Source of the DNA: Chlamydomonas sphaeroides
Lineage: Eukaryota; Chlorophyta; Chlorophyceae; Chlamydomonadales; Chlamydomonadaceae
DNA: 20,356 nt
Direction: 5' to 3'
Assembly (NCBI GenBank): GCA_001662425.1
Contig: BDDC01000973.1
Span: 16,850-37,205 of the forward strand
Position numbers and translations under genes: made by a program. Numbering within the stretch: the stretch's first letter is position 1; each line of letters opens with the position of its first letter. Shown here in pieces: positions 1 through 9,781 of this stretch. Under the pieces are notes generated by a model. That model was not told the origin of the DNA, did not search any database, and worked only from the letters and a program-made list of their open reading frames with translations.

Positions 1-3000
1 AGCAGCGAGAAGGCCCTGTTGTCGTGGGTCATGGGCGTGGCCACAAAGGTGACGGCGGCGTCCTTGGTCACATTGCGGTAGCCGCCGAACACCTCCTCGT
101 CTGAGCTCAGCACCACCTGGGCGGCAAGGGAGGGGCCGGGGGGGGGAGAAGGCCAGGGTTTGCGTGCGTGTCTGCGTATGTGGGGTAGCCGCCAAACACC
201 GAGGGCTGGGGCCCAGGTGCGTGGAGCGGTGCTGGGGACTTGGGCGCGGGGGATTTGGGCATTGGGCCCCTCAGCCCTCAGCCCTCAGCCGGACGCACTC
301 CGCCGCCAGGCCCGAGTAGTGGGGCATCCACATCGACGTCTGCACTGCCCCCTGGCTGCCGCACGAGCATCGGCTGGCGGCCCATTCCCCAAAAGGGGCG
401 AGGGCCACCTCCAGTAGCCTTGGGGGGGATGCCGCCCCACTCCAAAAAGGGGCGAGCGCCACCCACCTAAGCGCGCCAGCGTGCGGTACGCGGCGCGGCG
501 CACCTTGCGGGGCCCGCTGTGTACTAGCCAGGGCCTACTCGTGTGCATGTCGGGTAGACACAGCGCTCCCAGACCGTTGGCCCCCCTCAGGCGCCCCCCT
601 CAGCCACCCCCTTAAGGCCCCCACACAAGCGGTACTCTACTTTGGCCCTATAAAGTTGAGCACACAGGCGGGTCGAGGCTCACCTTGTAGGGACCGCTGG
701 CGTTGCACCCGACGCGGTAGTCCGTGTACGAGTTGGTGGGGTGGAAGTTGAACACCATGAGCAGGTCGCCGCGCTCCACCACCAGCATCTTGTCGGACGA
801 GTCGGAGCGCGACACCCACTGGTGCGGCGCGGACTGGAAGCCAAAGGCCTGGGGCGGGCAGCGGAGGGGAGGGGGAGGGGAGGGGAGGGGGCGAGCGGAA
901 GAGGTGAGGAGCGGCGGCCTGGGGTTGGGAGGGGCGGGCTGCGCCGGAGTGCGGCGCCAAGCTTGCTGCCAGCGCACTCCACGCAACCTGCTGCCTTGCG
1001 CCCCGTGCTGCACCAGCCACCCGCCACCCGCCGTGTGGGCCCTCCTGTCCACAGCAGCAGCACCCGCTGCGCTGCGCTGTGCTGCGCTGCGCTACGCTGT
1101 GCTATCGTGCCACGCGCGGGCGCTACCTTGTCCAGGTGGCACATGGCCCGGTCAAAGTCGTTGAGCCAGCGGTACTTGAGGGTGGGCGAGTCCACCAGGT
1201 CCCAGCGCCGCCGGCACTTGTCCATGGAGCCGCCGTTGCCTGGGGAGAGGGGCCACGGGAGGGGCCGGGGGAGCGGGAGGGCAGAGCGGGATCAGGGAGG
1301 GCGAGCAGGGCTGGAGCAGGCGGGAGGGGGAGCAGCAGGGGGCCAGGGGGCATGGGCCACACACCCGGCACGCCCCCACACCCGGCACGCCCACACACCC
1401 GGCACGCCCACCAGCCCTGTCCCCAGCGGTCCCCCTCACCCTTGACAATCTGCCCTGTGGAGGGGTCGCGGCTGTCGTCGCTGCGGGGGGCCGGGGGGAA
1501 TGGGGGGCAGCAGGCAGCAGGCCGGGCGTGTCAGTGAGAGACGCGGGAGGCGCAGGAGGCGCGGCGCTGCTGCCGGCGGCGTGTGGGGCCGCACGGCCGG
1601 GTTGCTGCGGGGCAGGTGCGAGGCAGGGGTGCGGGGTGCGAGCGCAGCTGCCCCAGGCCGCCGCTCACCGCGGGAAGTCGATCCACTCGGGGTGCCCGAA
1701 CTCATTGCCTACGAGGGCCAGCCAGGGGGCAATGCGACCCGGGTGAGCCGTCTCACAGGCGCTCCCCGCCCGCCCAACTGCCTGCCTGCTCGCCCCGGCT
1801 GCACGCCGACTCCCCTCTGCCCTGCTGTGCCCGGCACCTGCTGCTCTGCCCATGGATCCGAGCTGCGACTGCGCTGCAATGCGCGCCCTCCACCCAACAG
1901 CTGCATCATGAATGAACAGAACACAACACAACACAACACATTGCAGGTCCTGCCCCTTCCCCTCGCCCTGCTGTGCCTCCCCTGCCCGCCTCGCCCGCCC
2001 TGCCCCCTACCCATGAAGTTGAGGTAGCTCTCGCCGCCCAGCGCCATGGTCAGCAAGCGGATCATCTTGTGCAGCGCGATGCCCCGGTCCACCACCACCG
2101 AGGAGGGGCCCTGGCCGGGAACCGACTGAGGGGGGGGGGGCGGGAGGGGGCGGGAGGGGGCGGTGGGAGTGAGGGGCGGGGATGGGTGGATGGGGCAGGG
2201 ATGGGGCAGGGATGGAAAGAAGGCCAAGAACTGCGACCTCACATGTCCCCACCGCCCCTTCTCCAGCCGGGCTGTACCCTTCATTATTCCTGCCTTGTCT
2301 CCCTCCCGTCAGCCTCTCCTTTCCCCCGCTTCCCCGGCCCCTCCCCCTGCCGCACCATGCGGGTGCACATGTCCTAGGCCCCTTACGCCTAACGGCACCG
2401 CCCCCGCTCCCCACTGCTGCTGCACCCTCCACCCTGCTGCCGTAACCCCCGTACTGCCGTACTGCCGTACCATGCAGGTGTACATGTCCTTGTCCATGAG
2501 CCAGAAGGCAATGGTCTTGTCGCCCACCAGCGCCTGGTCGTGGCTCTCGGCGTAGCTCACGCACGCCTCCGCATAGCTGCGGGGGTGGGGGATTGACGGG
2601 GGAGGAGCGGTGTAGGAATGGTGAGCGCGCTGGCTCAAGCCCGCTATGCTCAGGGGGCAGGAAGTGCCTCTGCGCAGCTGCTGACGGGGCGGGGGATTGA
2701 GTTAGTGGGGGCCGGGCAGCGCGTTGGGTCCAGGCTGGGTCCAGCGCCCGGGGATGGTGGCGCCTTCCCTTCCGCGGAAGCATGGACTCCTTTCCCCACC
2801 CGCCCCTCGCCAAACCCTCCCTTCACCCCCTGTCCCTTGGCCCCTGTCCCTTGGCCCCTGTCCCTTGGCCCCTGTCCCTTGGCCCCTGTCCCTTGGCCCC
2901 CGTCCCTTGGCCCCTGTCAGCCGCCCCCGGCCCCTACCGGCGGTTGGTCATGGTGTGCGCGATCTGGCCCATGTCCCAGGCGTGGTCGTCGTGCAGCTTC

Positions 3001-6000
3001 ATCATCTCGATCCACTTGTCGGCGATGGCCATCTGCAGCCGGTAGTCGAAGCCCACGCCACCCTCGTGCCACGGCCGGCAGAAGGCGGGCATGCCCGACA
3101 CGTCCTCGCCTGGTGACAGGGGTTGGGGGTCGGGGGTCGGGGGTCGGGGGTTGGAGGTTTGGGGTTGGGGTTGGGGGTGCGGTGGGAGGGGACAGCGGGG
3201 AGGAAGGGCCAAACGGCAGGGCACCAGGCTGTGGGCGGCATAAGGGTGGTGCCGCGGGCGCATGCGCTGGCGCCTCGTGCACCTGCCGTACAGCTGCCGT
3301 AAAGCTGCCGTACGTGTACCACGCGCGCAGCCATCGTACACGTTGCCCCGCGCTCACCCACGGTGACGCAGTTTGGGAACAGGTCGTGCAGCAGGTTGTT
3401 GACCAGCATGAGGTACACCACGGCGTCCACGTCGGTGTTCAGGCCAAAGTACTCCTCGTAGTTGCCTGGCAGGGAGCGGGCAAGGGGGCATTGAAGACCT
3501 TGTACGCAGGGAATGGCGCGCTAGTAAGCCAACTCGGATGGGGAGGGCTCAGCAGGGTTCATGTCGAGCGGCATAAACACATCGGTTGGCGGTGGAGGCT
3601 GCTTCGGGCGCGTCTGGAAGGGAGCGGGGGCCGGCAAGCGCCAGCATGCGACCGTGTCCCTGCCCCACCCCAGCAGCCGTGACACAGCCGTACGGCACGC
3701 ACCCGTGAAGGTGTACGACAGGCCGTGGTGGTGGTACATCATGCTGGTCACTCCGTCGAAGCGGAACCCGTCGAACTTGAACTCGTCCATCCAGTAGCGC
3801 GTGTTGGACAGCAGAAAGCGCAGCGTCTCCCAGTTGCCTGGCGGGGGAGTGGGGGGTGGAGGATGGGTGGACGGCAGGTACAGCGAGCGCTGTGCTGCCC
3901 AGCAGCACGAGGACACAGCCGGGCAGGACACCGGTGGCAGCACCTAGCCGACCACCTTCCTTGCCAGCCGGCTCCCCACGTGCCTAGCCAGCAAATGCGC
4001 CGCCTCGCCCTGCCCTAACCCCTCCCTTGCCCGCGCACTCCATTTTCCCCTCCCTCCCTCCCTCCTTCCCCGCCCCTGCTACCCTCCCCCTACCGTAGTC
4101 GAAGCAGCGCGAGTCCCACATCCAGTGGTAGCCACGCGGCCCGCCGTGGAAGTACATGGCGTCGGTGCCGTCAAACATGTTGATGCCGTCGTTGGTGTTC
4201 TTGGAGGCGTGCGAGTGAACAATGTCCATCAGCACCTGAGAAGGAGGGAAGGAGGGAGAGGAAGGCAAGGGGGAGCTGAGGTCGGCGTGGGGATAGGGCG
4301 CTCCCTCGGCACGAGACGTTAGGGGTTGGCGCCCGGGCTCCTCGCCTTGCTGCTCTTCGCCCGCCCGCCAGCCTTCCCGCCTCCTCCTTCGCTCACCCCA
4401 TGCGGTGCGCCTGCCTGCACTCGAAACACCGTGCCATCCCCGCCGTTTCCCTTTCCCCTCCCGTCCCCTCCTTCCCCCGCCGTGACCCACCACCAGCCCC
4501 ATGCGGTGCGCCTCGTCGATCATGGCCTTGAGCTCCTCGGGCGTGCCGAAACGGCTGCTGGGCTGCAGGCGGAGGGGGAGAGGCAGAGGCGGGAACAAGT
4601 TGGCAAGGGAATATGTTGCAAAAACGTGTGCAAAGCCGCATGCGCCCGAGGGTCGGGGTGATGCGCGGTAAGCCTGACACCAGCGCAGGCCCCACCCACC
4701 GCGAAGAAGTTGGTGACGTGGTACCCGAACGAGCCTGCCGGCGAGGAGGATAGGGCAGGGAAGGGCCGAGGGAGGCAGGGGGAGGCAGGGGGAGGCAGGG
4801 GGCACGTAAGCACGGGTGTTGCCGGTCGTCAGCCGCGTGATAGGTCCAAGGCGCGCGGCTTAGCACTCCAAGCGCAGCGCACAGTGCGGCCAGTGCTGCT
4901 TAGCAGCCGGTCCGACCTGCGGAGCTGTAGTCTCTCTCCAGGACACCCCAGGCTGTCCGCCGGGCCCGCAGGCCCGGGCAGGCCCCTGCGTGACACAGCG
5001 CCCTCGGGCGCCTCGCCGCTCTACACCAGGGCGCCGGTCACCGGCCGCCTCATGCGCTTCCTGACCAAAAGTCCCAACAGTGCCGCTCCATTCCCAGCAG
5101 GTCGAGTGGGGCTGCGGCCAGCGTGAGCACCACGCCCTGCACTGTGCTCCCTTGACTAGGCTTCACTCCCCGTACCGAAGTACTGGGATGCGTGCTCCTG
5201 AACGACCAGGACCCCCGTGCCGGCGAACGGGGCCCATTCGCTGCTACCACTACGTTGCATCTGTGAGGTTGCATAACGTTTGCACCAGTTTGCATGAGGG
5301 CCCGCCGGTCCGGCCCCTACCGTAGTACGCGTGCTCCTGTACGGCCATAATTTGGATGGCGTTGTAGCCCAGAGCGCGGATGCGCGGGAGAACCTGGGAG
5401 GCCGGGGTCGGGGCAGGAAGGGTGCAGAGGTTTGGGTGTTGTCCGTTTGGCCTGCGTGGAAGGTCCGAAGGGCATAGAGACTTGCGCGTCACCCCTGCTC
5501 CGGCCTCGCGCCTCCCGCATGCCTTCCAGCCTGGGCCTCACGTCTCTCCGGAACTCCAGGTAGGAGTTGATCTTGGGCTCCTGGCTGCTCATGCCCACGT
5601 GGCACTCGTAGATGCGCAGCGACCGCGGCCTGTACACCCGAGGAGGCGGGGAGTTGGGCGGGCTGCAATGAAGGAGCGCCGGGCAGCTGGCGACAGGTGG
5701 CTGTCGCTCACCCCCAGCAACCGTGCCGTACCGAGGCCCTCGTCCCTGCCTCCGGCCCCCGGATTGGGCAGTAGCGGCCCCAGCCCCTGCCTGCGGCCCC
5801 CACAACCTACCGGGGCGGCCGCGGGTACTTGAAGGAGTACTTTTTGTCGCTGGCGATCTCGCCCGGAGCGCCCGCCTCGGGCGGGTCCCAGTACACGCCT
5901 GCAGGGCCGCAGGGCGGGCGAAATAGAGATGGGGGGGCAGTCGAGCGGCTTTAGCCCGGGACCAGCAAGGGATGTGGCGCCGCACGGGGCGAGCTGCCGT

Positions 6001-8870
6001 ACTGCACGACGCACGTGCTGCCGTACTGCCGTACGCGACGCACCGTTGAACTGGATCTCGTTCCAGGCCTGCGTGGCCCACTTGATCCAGGCGGGGATGC
6101 GCTCCACCCACTGCCCGTCGGGTGTCTCCAGCCGGCACTTGACCTGCGGGCCCCGGCACGCATGGGTGTTGGTGCTGCGGCGGTTGCGTCCGCAGCAGCT
6201 CGAGGGGCCCTGACCGCGACCACCTGCTGTCACCCTTGCACCCACGATACACCGGTGCCGCCCGCAGCCGCCGGAGGCCTCGGTGTCGCTGCCGTCCCTG
6301 TCCTCGCTGCCCTCCCTGTCCTTGCGGCCTGCTACAGCCCCCGGGGGGGTGGGAGGCCGCACCTTGGAGCGGTGCGGGATGGCGGGCGTGCCGTCGGGCG
6401 CGTCCGGCAGAAACATCTCCCACACGCCAAAGCTGTTCTTGAAGGCCCAGTGCGCGTCCTTGGGCTGCCAGGCGTTGAAGTCGCCGATGAGGCACAGCGC
6501 CTGGGGAGGGGAGGGCAGGCGAAGGGAGGGGAGGGGAGGGCAGGCGAGGGGAGGGGAGGCGAGGGGAGGGCAGGCGTGCGCCAGACACGGTGTTTTTTTG
6601 TGTGTCCAACTATACAGGGCCGGTGTGTCAAGCCGGTGCCGGGCGGCGCAGGCCTGTGCCTGGTGGAGCAGACACGCAGGGGCGCCGCGGGCGCGATGGT
6701 CCCAGCACAGGCTGCCTGGCTGCCTTGGTGCCGCGGTGTGGTTGGTTGTGCGGGCCGCCCCACAGACGCACTCAGCCCCGCCCCCCCTTTCGCTTCACGC
6801 CCATCCTCTACACCAAGCTGGCGCCGCAGCAGCAACGCAGGCCAACCCCTCCACCCCTCTTTCCCCCCCAACGTGCCTTGGCCCCGGGCGCCCACTCGCG
6901 GTACCAGATGCCCTTCTTGCCGTTGTACTCGCCGCGGTTGAGGCCGAAGCGCTCGTAGGCTGTGGGACAGGGCGGAGGGGGAGGCAGGCGGGGGAGGCAG
7001 CGCATGGGCGCGGCAGGGCAGATATGGTACGGGTAGCTCGGCGATTGAGTCCGGAGCGCACGTAGGCTGCGGGGTGTCCGTCGTGGGTGCGGCAGGTGGC
7101 CGGAGGCGTTGGGTGCGTCAGGGCATGGCGGCAGGGTCCGGCAGCCGGGGCTTCTGGGCCGTAGCAGGTTCGGCAGCCGAGGCCACTGGGGTGTAGGTTC
7201 GGCAGCAACGGCGCCAGCAACAAAGGGGCGGACAAGGTGGCTAGGTGACCTGCCCCCCTTGCCACAGCTGTTGGCCTTGCGTCCTGCCTTGCTACCCTCC
7301 CGCCTCTGTCCGCCCCGAGGCGCCTCACTTCCAGCCCCTTTCACACTGGATGAACGCCCCCATGCCGCCAACGCCCCCATGCCGCCAACGCCGCCAACGC
7401 CCCCATGCCGCCAACGCCCCCATGCCGCCAACGCCGCCAACGCCGCCGCACCCCCGGGCCCCGGCCGCCGCTCCCTCCCCACCGGCCCCATCCTCTCACA
7501 CTTGGTGAAGGCCTCCATGCCGCCCTCGTTGTCCTCAATGGCCTTGCGGATCTCACGCAGCCGCCGCCACCGGTACTGCGGACACAGGATGGCACAGGCG
7601 ACCGGCCGTGGCTGAGCCCCGCACGAGCGCTCTGGCGCCCCGCACGCAGTGGCGAGCGGCCGCAGGTCCGGGCGGCGCGGCCCCCCCCGGCCCCCCCAAA
7701 GGAGGACATGCCGCCGCCACAAGGCGGTGTACTTGCGCCCCCTGCCCTCCCAGCAGCGGCCCCATGCGGGCGGCCAGCAACAGCCGGCTGCGCGGCGTGC
7801 TTCTCGCGCCGCCAGCTGCCGGCCCATGCCCAGCCTGGCCTTGGGCGAGCAACGTGCGCGCCAAAGGCAGGTACTGCGACAGCAGCGCCCCAAGCCTTTA
7901 CGCAACGTGGGTTCGTCGCACCTGGCCCCGAGGACGGGCCCCCAGAGGCTGGCTCCGCGCCGGGCTCCGCGCCGGGCTCCGGGCTGTGCAGCCATGCTGC
8001 TAGGTGCCCATGCAGCCATGCCCACATGAGCCATGCACTCGTGCACTGCACTTGTACCCATTCGGGCGCTCGTTCCTCGAGGCCCGCCTCACCTTGAAGT
8101 GCTCCTCGAAGGCCCACAGCGACGAGTCCCACGCAAAACACTCGGTGCCGTCGTGGCCGGGCACGGGGCTCAGCCGGCCGTACCGCTCCTTGAAGCCGTA
8201 GTTGAAGGGCACCTGCAGGTACCCACGGTGCATGCGTACATCAGGGTACAGCAACCCAGTGTACCGCAGCTGAGCACGTGGCTAGGCAGCAGGGACGGCC
8301 GCGAGCGCCCCGTACACGGGCTGGCGGGCCAGAGGGTACCGGAGCGTTGTGCCAGCGGAGCACATCGCCGAGACCCCCGGGCACTTGCCTCGAGTGCGGG
8401 GCTCCAGAAGTCCTCTGGGGATTGAGGACTCAGCTCGGGGATGCTCTCGGGCGGGGGGATTGCAACGCCGCGTGCTTTGAGCTCGGCCTCCAGCTGCAAC
8501 ACGGCCGTCTTCGCCTCCGCCACCGTTGTCTTCAGCAGCTTGTTCTCCTCTTGAAGGATGTCCAGCGCGCTGTACGGGTCGGCCGTCAACGCATACGGCG
8601 AGGCCGCGACGCGCACGGCCGGCCGTGCGCACCGCGCTGAGGGCCCAACGAATCAACAAGGCATGCACACCCAATTCGACACAGAGCTGCAACCCCGTCC
8701 CGCAGCCATGCAAGCGGTAGGCGACGGTGATACTAAGCCCTCATTCATGCACATCGTCAGAATTGAACGGAGCGCACGGGTGAGCTTGACTTGCCTTGCG
8801 CGCGAAGCCCCGCCGTGCCAGCGTTGCGGCCGCTAGCGCCCGATAGGCAAGCTTGTCGTCCGAGCTGCAT
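1..8870 (-). CDS. SBE: Starch (1,4-alpha-glucan) branching enzyme, plastid, 3'-truncated by window edge
   Basis: Transfers alpha-1,4 glucan chains to make alpha-1,6 branches (GH13) in plastid starch. Exons in transcript order: 8870-8795, 8636-8389, 8212-8093, 7575-7500, 6959-6877, 6500-6363, 6143-6044, 5898-5811, 5629-5542, 5393-5321, 4734-4700, 4562-4491, 4235-4094, 3837-3703, 3465-3358, 3109-2938, 2576-2471, 2125-2011, 1708-1669, 1480-1440, 1239-1127, 848-684, 116-1. All junctions keep frame, giving 816 codons; probably a few tens of C-terminal residues lie outside. Order: transit peptide, coiled coil, CBM48, GH13 barrel, C-terminal beta domain. GH13 signatures are intact: DIVHSH (403-408), GFRFDGVTSM with nucleophile D474, acid/base E529 in GEDVSG, and ESHDQ with H597/D598. 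SLRIYECHVGMSS and NEFGHPEWIDFP are diagnostic of eukaryotic SBEs. The start is the first ATG in its open frame. Introns 1, 2 and 5 have GC donors. The isoform (SBE1/2/3) was not resolved. Confidence 0.95.
1360..1409. repeat. Three copies of a 16-base repeat, SBE intron 20
   Basis: CACACCCGGCACGCCC occurs at 1360-1375, 1377-1392 and 1394-1409, inside intron 20 (1240-1439). Confidence 0.92.
2454..2470 (-). repeat. 8-base tandem repeat forming the intron 17 donor
   Basis: In transcript sense intron 17 begins with GTACGGCA repeated twice plus GTACGG, so the 5' splice site is itself the first unit of a tandem repeat. GTACGG therefore occurs at three positions 8 bases apart. Only the first preserves the reading frame with exon 18 (phase 0 after ATG at 2473-2471). 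Confidence 0.85.
2619..2645 (-). repeat. Dispersed 27-base block, copy 1 (SBE intron 16)
   Basis: These 27 bases are identical to 11506-11532 in the neighbouring carrier gene. In the transcript sense the block ends GCGCGCTCAC, whose CTCAC resembles a branch site with its A at 2622, 45 bases from the 3' end of the intron. Confidence 0.85.
2834..2917. repeat. 14-bp minisatellite, six units, SBE intron 16
   Basis: The unit CCCTTGGCCCCTGT is repeated six times head to tail with one T-to-C difference in the fifth unit. It lies wholly inside intron 16 (2577-2937), about 20 bases downstream of the donor in the transcript sense. Confidence 0.95.
3119..3178. repeat. G-run tract (GGGGGTC/GGGGTT), SBE intron 15
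   Basis: There are at least six runs of four or five G separated by TC, TT or similar, on the plus strand. The transcript copy is therefore C-rich and sits directly upstream of the intron 15 acceptor (3110) as its pyrimidine tract. The non-transcript strand could form a G-quadruplex. Confidence 0.85.
4771..4802. repeat. Three 10-base GGAGGCAGGG repeats, SBE intron 10
   Basis: Three head-to-tail copies lie about 40-65 bases upstream of the exon 11 acceptor. In the transcript they are a pyrimidine-rich CCCTGCCTCC tract. The rest of this 586-base intron (4735-5320) shows no coding or recognisable element. Confidence 0.85.
5811..6959 (-). other. SBE: SBE CBM48 glycogen-binding-like module (exons 5-8)
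   Basis: Exons 5 to 8 encode roughly residues 174-310, containing WYREWAPGAK, LIGDFNAWQP, FGVWEMFLPD and a hydrophobic IPAWIKWATQ stretch. This is the beta-sandwich CBM48 that precedes the barrel in all branching enzymes. The boundary between exons 5 and 6 falls exactly in WAPGAK/ALCLIGDFN and needs a GC donor (AAG|GCACGT) at 6876-6875. Confidence 0.88.
6501..6876 (-). other. GC-AG intron 5 of SBE, with purine-rich tract
   Basis: The donor reads AAG|GCACGT and the acceptor CCCCAG. It joins the invariant WAPGAK to ALCLIGDFNAW in phase 0. The nearest GT lies in a different phase and would break the frame. Near the acceptor (6503-6575 on the plus strand) lies a GGGGA/GGCAGGCGA tandem tract, which is a polypyrimidine stretch in the transcript. 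The rest is unremarkable. Confidence 0.82.
7353..7449. repeat. GCCGCCAAC/GCCCCCATG minisatellite, SBE intron 4
   Basis: A 9-base unit in two flavours (GCCGCCAAC and GCCCCCATG) alternates irregularly for about 97 bases inside intron 4 (6960-7499), just downstream of its donor. It creates open frames in several phases, none of them coding. Confidence 0.9.
8213..8388 (-). other. GC-AG intron 2 of SBE
   Basis: The donor is GAG|GCAAGT, the classic strong form of a GC donor, and the acceptor is CTGCAG before 8212. Both flanks are in phase 0. A second in-phase acceptor at 8270 (CTCAG) has a better pyrimidine tract and would add 19 residues (57 bases, 8213-8269) to exon 3. I could not decide between them. 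No in-phase GT donor leaves a workable intron. Confidence 0.7.
8389..8870 (-). other. SBE: SBE exons 1-2: chloroplast transit peptide plus coiled-coil extension
   Basis: Exon 1 (8870-8795) begins MQLGRQACLSGASGRN, and exon 2 (8636-8389) continues with an Arg/Ala-rich stretch ending VRVAAS. This has the composition of an algal plastid transit peptide, and the VRVAA motif is a plausible cleavage site near residues 32-37. Residues about 51-81 then form a charged heptad-like helix (from DILQEENKLLKTTV to LEAELKARG), followed by a Pro-rich linker (residues about 84-100). ATG at 8870 has an A at -3. Joining exon 1 to exon 2 depends on a GC donor at 8794-8793, but the phase fits exactly. What is seen: sequence and phase. 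Inferred: plastid import and oligomerisation through the helix. Confidence 0.7.
8637..8794 (-). other. GC-AG intron 1 of SBE
   Basis: The donor is AAG|GCAAGT (phase 1) and the acceptor CCCTCAG (needs phase 1). It splits the transit peptide region. The match of an excellent GC consensus with the correct phase supports it, but exon 1 has no conserved protein sequence, so this intron is less certain than introns 2 and 5. Confidence 0.62.
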
Positions 8871-9781
8871 TGTGCGCAGCTGGCGGCAAGCAGTGCCAAA
8901 CGGTACCAAGCCCTGGCCCGTGCACAGGCGAAGTACTGCGATGCAGTTGATCAAGAAGCTAGCAGCAATACAAGCAGAACCACAATTACTTCTCGTGCAA
9001 CTTTTCAACAGCTTCTCGATGAGGGCGTTTCTCTTCGCGTGCCAAACCCTGTTTTACTCCCCGTCCAACCCGCAAACAGCCAGACTCGACGTCCCAATGT
9101 TTACTTTCTGCGCCACCGCCCAAAGCTGCAACCTCTATTTTGTAACCAAAGCCTGCTCCTGCAGGTGCTGCGACTGTGTCGCCGCTACCCGGCCACCAGT
9201 TATGTGCGATGCTTCCCCCGCCGACAAACCTCCCCAGCTGCGATGGGTGCATGGCTTGCCCCAAAAGAGGCCACCCAGACCAGACGCACACCGTCGGTCA
9301 TTATGCGGTCATAGCTGGGACTGTTTGAGGGGTCTCGGGCACGCCGGACAAACATGCAGCCGTCCGTGTAAGTTTTCAACCGCCAGTACAAGGCATCAGT
9401 CTCTGGACCACGAGCTCACAACACTGGGAGACAACCCCAGCGCGTGGCATCTTTCCCGGCTACAGCCGCACAGCTGGCTCGACTAGCGCGAGCGCCGCAT
9501 GCGCAGCAAGCAACCCCAGCGTCATACCAACATCATGAATGCCTAATCAGCACATAAAGCCTGCCCTACGGTCCAAGCCACACTCGCCAGCCTGCCCGGC
9601 CTTTCGCTGCCCCCCTCCCCGCACACTCACCCCCCAGCCAAGCCCCAGTCCGGCCGCCCGCCCCGCCCACCCCATGCCTGCCTAACCCACCCTGCCCTTC
9701 CCAACCGGCCGACCTGCTTCCGCTCTCTCCAGCCCCACAACCCCAAAGCGCCACGCGCGCTTCCATCTCCCTTCACTCCCT
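8871..9781. other. Spacer: carrier 3' end and SBE promoter region
   Basis: 911 bases between two same-strand genes. It is less GC-rich than its surroundings, especially 8930-9130. It must contain the carrier 3' UTR (right part) and the SBE promoter and 5' UTR (left part). I saw no TGTAA on the minus strand here, so the carrier's poly(A) signal is a variant or was missed. Plus-strand open frames run through 8941-9486 but show no recognisable protein and I treat them as chance. Confidence 0.6.

Larger units (their letters stand above)
1440..5629 (-). other. SBE: SBE GH13 catalytic barrel (exons 9-20)
   Basis: The four GH13 signature regions are spread over separate exons: region I DIVHSH in exon 13 (4094-4235), region II GFRFDG in exon 14 (3703-3837), region III GEDVSG split across the exon 15/16 junction (3358/3109), and region IV ESHDQ in exon 17 (2471-2576). 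Asp nucleophile, Glu acid/base and transition-state Asp are all present, so the enzyme should be active. Exons 11, 19 and 20 are tiny (35, 40 and 41 bases). Confidence 0.92.

Noticed and set aside
2618..3682. 354-codon plus-strand open frame
   Set aside because: It is antisense to SBE exons and introns, passes through the 14-bp minisatellite and G-rich tract, and has low-complexity Pro/Gly/Arg sequence. Long frames in all phases are expected at this GC content.
7353..7449. Regular repeats that might look like a CRISPR array or a coding repeat protein
   Set aside because: Units are 9 bases without unique spacers and sit in an intron of a eukaryotic gene.
6808..8061. 417-codon minus-strand open frame
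   Set aside because: It merges SBE exons 4 and 5 with their introns. Only the conserved exon parts are coding, and splice signals bound them.
8941..9486. Plus-strand open frame in the spacer (from ATG 8941, MQLIKKL...)
   Set aside because: It is the least GC-biased frame in the window, so I considered a small gene. It shows no domain, no introns and no homologue I recognise, and lies in the SBE promoter and carrier 3' UTR.
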